Source: Desulfobacula sp.
GTDB lineage: Bacteria > Desulfobacterota > Desulfobacteria > Desulfobacterales > Desulfobacteraceae
NCBI GenBank assembly: GCA_027858355.1
Contig: JAQICW010000379.1
Location: 1 to 7,554, forward strand
Reading direction: 5' to 3'
DNA length: 7,554 bases
A program made the position numbers and the translations under genes. Positions 6,099-7,554 of the stretch are shown here, one piece after another (the first letter of the stretch is position 1; each line of letters opens with the position of its first letter). The notes under the pieces were generated by a model, which saw only the letters and a program-made list of their open reading frames with translations, was not told where the DNA came from and ran no database searches.

Positions 6099-7139
6099 AT
6101 GAAATTTTTCAATGATTTTTCAAAAATGTCAATGGGGATTGATACCTGCGTTACAACCATTGACTCCCATCCTGACGGGGAAACCACACGCCTGGTCGTT
6201 AATGGATTGGGGGATATCAAAGGAAAAACCATGATGGATAAGCTGGATTGGTTTAAATCCCGCTATGACCATATCCGGTGTCTTTTGACAAAAGAACCCA
6301 GGGGGTCCAAAGAAATTCTGGCGGCAGTGCTGACTGAGAATGTAACTAAGAATGCAAAGTTTGGATTGATTTACATGGATGCCAAACGCTACCCATATCT
6401 TTGCGGGCATGCAACCATTGGTGCAGTAGTAACCCTGGCAAGAACAGGGTTTCTATCACTTTCCCAGGGAGAAAATTTTGTACTGGTGGATACCCCTTCC
6501 GGGCCTATGGAGGCAAGGGTATTCGTTCACGGGGATAAGCTTGATGCAGTGGCTATCAATATGGTGCCCTCCTTTGTTTATGATATCGGTCAAAAGATTG
6601 AAGTGCCGGGGTTTGGAACAATAAAGGTGGATCTTGTATGTACTGGCGGTTTTTTTGCCATGGTTGATTCAACTCAGATCCCCATGGAACCGGTTCTGGA
6701 AAACAAGGCATTTTTAGCGGATCTGGGCATGAAAATTATTGATGCTGCCAATGAGCAGCTTAAAGTGTCCCATCCTGTCAGACCAGATGTCAGAACCATT
6801 GATGTTACAGAATTTTATGATTCAAAATATGATAAAGGATGCGCCTCTGGCAGGGGCATGGTAATTTATGGAGAATCCCATGTAGACCGGTCCCCCTGTG
6901 GAACGGGCACGGCAGCGAAACTGACCCTTCTTCATCATTATGGAAAAATCAAAATGAATCAGAAATATATTAATTACAGTCCTCTGGGGACGTCTTTTGA
7001 TGCGATGATTGTAAAAAAAGAAAAAATAGGGCCTGTGGACGGATTTATTGTGCAGATTAAAGGTATGGCCTACTTAACAGGTGTTCATCATTTTATCATT
7101 GAAGATGATGACCCTTTTCAAAAAGGATTTATCATCTAA
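6099..7139 (+). CDS. Proline racemase family protein (racemase/epimerase type)
   Basis: A 346-residue cofactor-independent enzyme of the proline racemase / 4-hydroxyproline 2-epimerase / trans-3-hydroxyproline dehydratase family. Family members invert or eliminate at C-alpha with two acid-base residues. Both catalytic cysteines are present: C102 in LCGHATIGAV and C267 in DRSPCGTGT. Their presence indicates racemase or epimerase chemistry; the dehydratase branch replaces the first Cys with Ser or Thr. Other family features are the N-terminal DSHPDGETTRLV and the TPSG motif in the middle. No signal peptide is obvious, so it is probably cytoplasmic. The ATG at 6099 has AAGGA at 6086-6090, eight bases away. 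In-frame ATGs at codons 10 and 12 lack a ribosome site. The protein is slightly longer than typical bacterial members. The next gene overlaps by one base, so the amidohydrolase probably acts on the same or a linked compound. The substrate (proline, a hydroxyproline or another imino/amino acid) cannot be told from sequence. Confidence 0.9.
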   Translation: MKFFNDFSKMSMGIDTCVTTIDSHPDGETTRLVVNGLGDIKGKTMMDKLDWFKSRYDHIRCLLTKEPRGSKEILAAVLTENVTKNAKFGLIYMDAKRYPYLCGHATIGAVVTLARTGFLSLSQGENFVLVDTPSGPMEARVFVHGDKLDAVAINMVPSFVYDIGQKIEVPGFGTIKVDLVCTGGFFAMVDSTQIPMEPVLENKAFLADLGMKIIDAANEQLKVSHPVRPDVRTIDVTEFYDSKYDKGCASGRGMVIYGESHVDRSPCGTGTAAKLTLLHHYGKIKMNQKYINYSPLGTSFDAMIVKKEKIGPVDGFIVQIKGMAYLTGVHHFIIEDDDPFQKGFII

Positions 7140-7554
7140 TGAAAGTTATCGCAGATATCATTTTACATAATGGCAATATTCAAACCCAGGATGATGGTTA
7201 TCCAATGGCCCGGGCCGTTGCCATATCCGGAAACCGGATTTTAAGTGTCGGGTCTGACCGGGATATTTTAGGTCTGGCATCGGAAAACACACAGGTGATG
7301 GATCTGGGTAACCGGCTGGTGTTACCCGGGTTTACAGATACCCATTTTCATTTTTATGAATGGGCGTTGAACTATGACAGCATTGATTTTTCAAAGGTCC
7401 TCTCTTTTAAAGAAATGGAAGAAATAGTTTCAAAGAAAGCCCTGGCCCTTGGCATTGGAAACAGGGTATTGGGCCAGGGGTTTAATGAGTCTGATTGGCC
7501 GGAAAATAAAATGCCGGATCGCCATGATCTTGACAGGATTGCACCCAATAACCC
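7139..7554 (+). CDS. Amidohydrolase, YtcJ-like (amidohydrolase family 3), 3' end outside the window
   Basis: An open frame of 138 codons that runs off the right edge. It starts at an ATG sharing its A with the TAA stop of the racemase gene (TAATG), with AAAAGGA at 7121-7127 as ribosome site. The first 60 residues form the N-terminal beta-sandwich typical of metal-dependent amidohydrolases (ADIILHNGNIQT, then VAISGNRILSVG). LPGFTDTHFHF follows, with the metal-binding H69-x-H71. The later GQGFNESDWPE and MPDRHDLDRIAPNN segments match the YtcJ/AepA type (amidohydrolase family 3, a family of about 530-560 residues), so roughly a quarter is visible. Family members hydrolyse amide, formamide or cyclic amide bonds with one or two metal ions, and most have no known substrate. 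Coupling to a proline-racemase-family gene suggests release or processing of an N-substituted or cyclic amino acid, which is inference. No signal peptide is visible. Confidence 0.88.
   Translation, partial: MKVIADIILHNGNIQTQDDGYPMARAVAISGNRILSVGSDRDILGLASENTQVMDLGNRLVLPGFTDTHFHFYEWALNYDSIDFSKVLSFKEMEEIVSKKALALGIGNRVLGQGFNESDWPENKMPDRHDLDRIAPNN

Noticed and set aside
1..7554. CRISPR arrays, insertion sequences, tRNA/rRNA genes, long direct repeats
   Set aside because: I looked for these by eye and saw none; coding density is high and the gaps are short.

Overview
The window looks like a chromosomal piece of an anaerobic, metabolically versatile bacterium. A sulfate reducer of the Desulfobacula/Desulfobacter kind (Desulfobacterota) is my best guess. 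The reasons are the tungsten-type aldehyde:ferredoxin oxidoreductase (AOR) family enzyme with its own polyferredoxin, the moderately AT-rich DNA with AT-rich spacers, and the mixture of oxidoreductase and amino-acid genes. The taxonomic placement is inference from style, not from a marker gene. I see no rRNA, tRNA, CRISPR array, insertion sequence or phage gene.

Layout. (1) Bases 72-2799 (+) form a tight three-gene operon: a small Cys4 zinc-ribbon protein, an AOR-family molybdopterin enzyme starting 1 base after the first stop, and a ferredoxin-type subunit with 16 cysteines in four [4Fe-4S] motifs. A 14-bp perfect hairpin at 2835-2873 closes the operon. (2) Bases 2897-4920 (+) hold a radical-SAM-like protein whose cluster motif has lost its first cysteine (Y-x3-C-x2-C). 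It overlaps by ATGA a 10-helix AEC (auxin efflux carrier family) transporter. (3) Bases 4932-5876 (-) encode a fold-type II PLP enzyme of the serine racemase / threonine or hydroxyaspartate dehydratase group, convergent with the transporter and with a good promoter in front. (4) Bases 5877-6098 are an AT-rich divergent spacer. (5) Bases 6099-7554 (+) hold a proline-racemase-family enzyme with both catalytic cysteines, overlapping by one base (TAATG) an amidohydrolase of the YtcJ type that runs off the right edge.

How the genes may work together. The first operon encodes a cytoplasmic oxidoreductase module that would exchange electrons between a carbonyl-type substrate and a low-potential carrier. 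The right half looks like a small amino-acid or amino-acid-derivative set: amidohydrolase, proline/hydroxyproline-type racemase, PLP racemase/dehydratase and a transporter of organic anions or amino acids. The middle pair (degenerate radical SAM protein plus transporter) is the least explained part. The most unusual points are the degenerate radical SAM motif, the threonine at the position of a conserved active-site glutamate in the AOR, the zinc-ribbon protein locked to the AOR gene, and a serine-racemase-like metal site in the PLP enzyme. None of these proves a new system, but the zinc ribbon-AOR-ferredoxin operon and the radical SAM-transporter pair deserve a neighbourhood survey.
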